Program-made: the position numbers and the translations under genes
The notes under the pieces: model-generated
What the model saw: the letters and a program-made list of their open reading frames with translations, nothing else
What the model was told of the DNA's origin: nothing
Databases searched by the model: none
In this document: positions 39,160 to 39,640 of the stretch, piece after piece
Layout: each line of letters opens with the position of its first letter
Numbering within the stretch: position 1 is the stretch's first letter
Source: Spirochaetia bacterium
Lineage (GTDB): Bacteria; Spirochaetota; Spirochaetia; Treponematales; Breznakiellaceae
NCBI GenBank assembly: GCA_026002025.1
Contig: BOAU01000009.1
Coordinates: 1 to 39,640, forward strand
Reading direction: 5' to 3'
DNA length: 39,640 nt

Positions 39160-39640
39160 AATTTTTCTCTCCCTTAATGATACCCAGTAACAGTGATTCT
39201 GAAATATCGCCGACCAGATCTGCGCCCTGTGCACTGGGAACCACAAAGGTCAATTTTCCGCCCTTCTTTTTTTTATCCCCCCCAAGGGCTTTGAGGAAGG
39301 TTTCATCATCACCCTGAAGGGGATGGGGGGCGGCGGTTTCGTAGCCGCCGGTGCGCAATAGAGCGATGATGGCCTTGGCGCGGGAGCGGGGGGTAATGCC
39401 CAAGGCAAGACCTAATTCGCAGGAACGGGCCATGCCCCAGGCAACGGCCTCACCGTGGGAGAGCCGCCCCAGGCCGGCGGTGGATTCCAGGGCGTGGGCA
39501 AAGGTATGACCCAGATTGAGCAGGGCCCGCTCGGTTCCAGTTTCCTTAGGATCCGCCTCGACAATGCGGCCCTTGAGGGCGACAGAGCGGGCAATGCAGT
39601 CGATGAGTATCCCGGAATTTTCAAGGTCCCCCTTGAAGCT
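39149..39640 (-). CDS. aroB: 3-dehydroquinate synthase, C-terminal part (gene continues beyond the window)
   Basis: The last 163 residues are present, entering at the window edge in frame. LLNLGHTFAHALESTAGLGR and LSHGEAVAWGMARSCELGLA carry the metal-binding His residues of AroB; VALKGRIVEADPKETGTERA is also typical. It converts DAHP to 3-dehydroquinate in the shikimate pathway in the cytoplasm. It is a housekeeping gene and probably marks the chromosomal side of the glycan cluster. An odd Lys-rich insertion (GGDKKKKGGK) lies near the C-terminus, encoded by G7 and A8 runs. Confidence 0.95.
   Translation of the reverse strand, partial: SFKGDLENSGILIDCIARSVALKGRIVEADPKETGTERALLNLGHTFAHALESTAGLGRLSHGEAVAWGMARSCELGLALGITPRSRAKAIIALLRTGGYETAAPHPLQGDDETFLKALGGDKKKKGGKLTFVVPSAQGADLVGDISESLLLGIIKGEKNFEK

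Noticed and set aside
39267..39283. A8 and G7 runs in aroB as contingency tracts
   Set aside because: AroB is a housekeeping enzyme, the runs are shorter than or mixed unlike the G9 tracts, and off states would be costly.

Overview
The window is one almost unbroken minus-strand cluster for making, modifying and displaying a surface polysaccharide or glycoconjugate. The only rightward coding is a gene fragment at the extreme left edge. The combination of an aroB/outer-membrane-protein edge, Wzi, recurring AAA-ATPase/PD-(D/E)XK gene pieces and homopolymer tracts suggests a diderm spirochaete, probably a Treponema relative. That is inference: no rRNA or marker gene is present.

In order of transcription (right to left): 39640-35040 holds the 3' end of aroB, a POTRA/beta-barrel outer membrane protein, UDP-glucose dehydrogenase and a UDP-glucuronate 4-epimerase. 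35050-30661 has a PglK/MsbA-type ABC flippase, a DUF6922-like ORF, a decayed AAA-ATPase gene and Wzi. 30646-22231 is an AT-rich run of glycosyltransferases (DUF5672, GT32, GT2, GT4, GT8, another GT-A, GT4) and a NodB-like deacetylase. It is interrupted by scars of AAA-ATPase, Wzi and GT32 genes and by a MITE-like element. 22209-19302 carries the complete GDP-D-glycero-D-manno-heptose pathway in three genes, the last being an HddC-GmhB fusion. 19264-16797 is an MBOAT/SGNH O-acylation pair, with the MBOAT gene frame-shifted at a C8 tract. 16722-12905 has two unknown small genes and three glycosyltransferases. 12736-11274 is an FdtA/FdtB-type amino-sugar pair.

The left 11 kb is the most unusual part. 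A GT2 gene is followed by four tandem, translationally coupled paralogues. In each, a YidC/Oxa1-type domain and further membrane helices are fused to an extracytoplasmic alkaline-phosphatase-superfamily (LtaS/EptA-like) phosphotransferase domain. Two of the genes carry a G9 tract exactly at the junction between membrane part and catalytic domain, so slippage would switch the enzyme domain off while leaving the YidC-like part. The fourth gene has lost its catalytic domain at a junction where a catalytic-domain fragment lies in opposite orientation (1-545), a sign of inversion or convergent deletion.

Taken together this looks like a variable surface-glycan locus. Nucleotide sugars (GlcA/GalA, GDP-heptose, dTDP-3-amino-sugar) are made and assembled by many glycosyltransferases, flipped by the ABC transporter, and held or displayed with Wzi. 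They are decorated with acyl groups (MBOAT/SGNH) and probably phospho-substituents (YidC-phosphotransferases). At least three decorating enzymes sit at predicted slippage tracts. I saw no tRNA, rRNA or CRISPR array. Function calls come from reading motifs by eye; no database search was possible.
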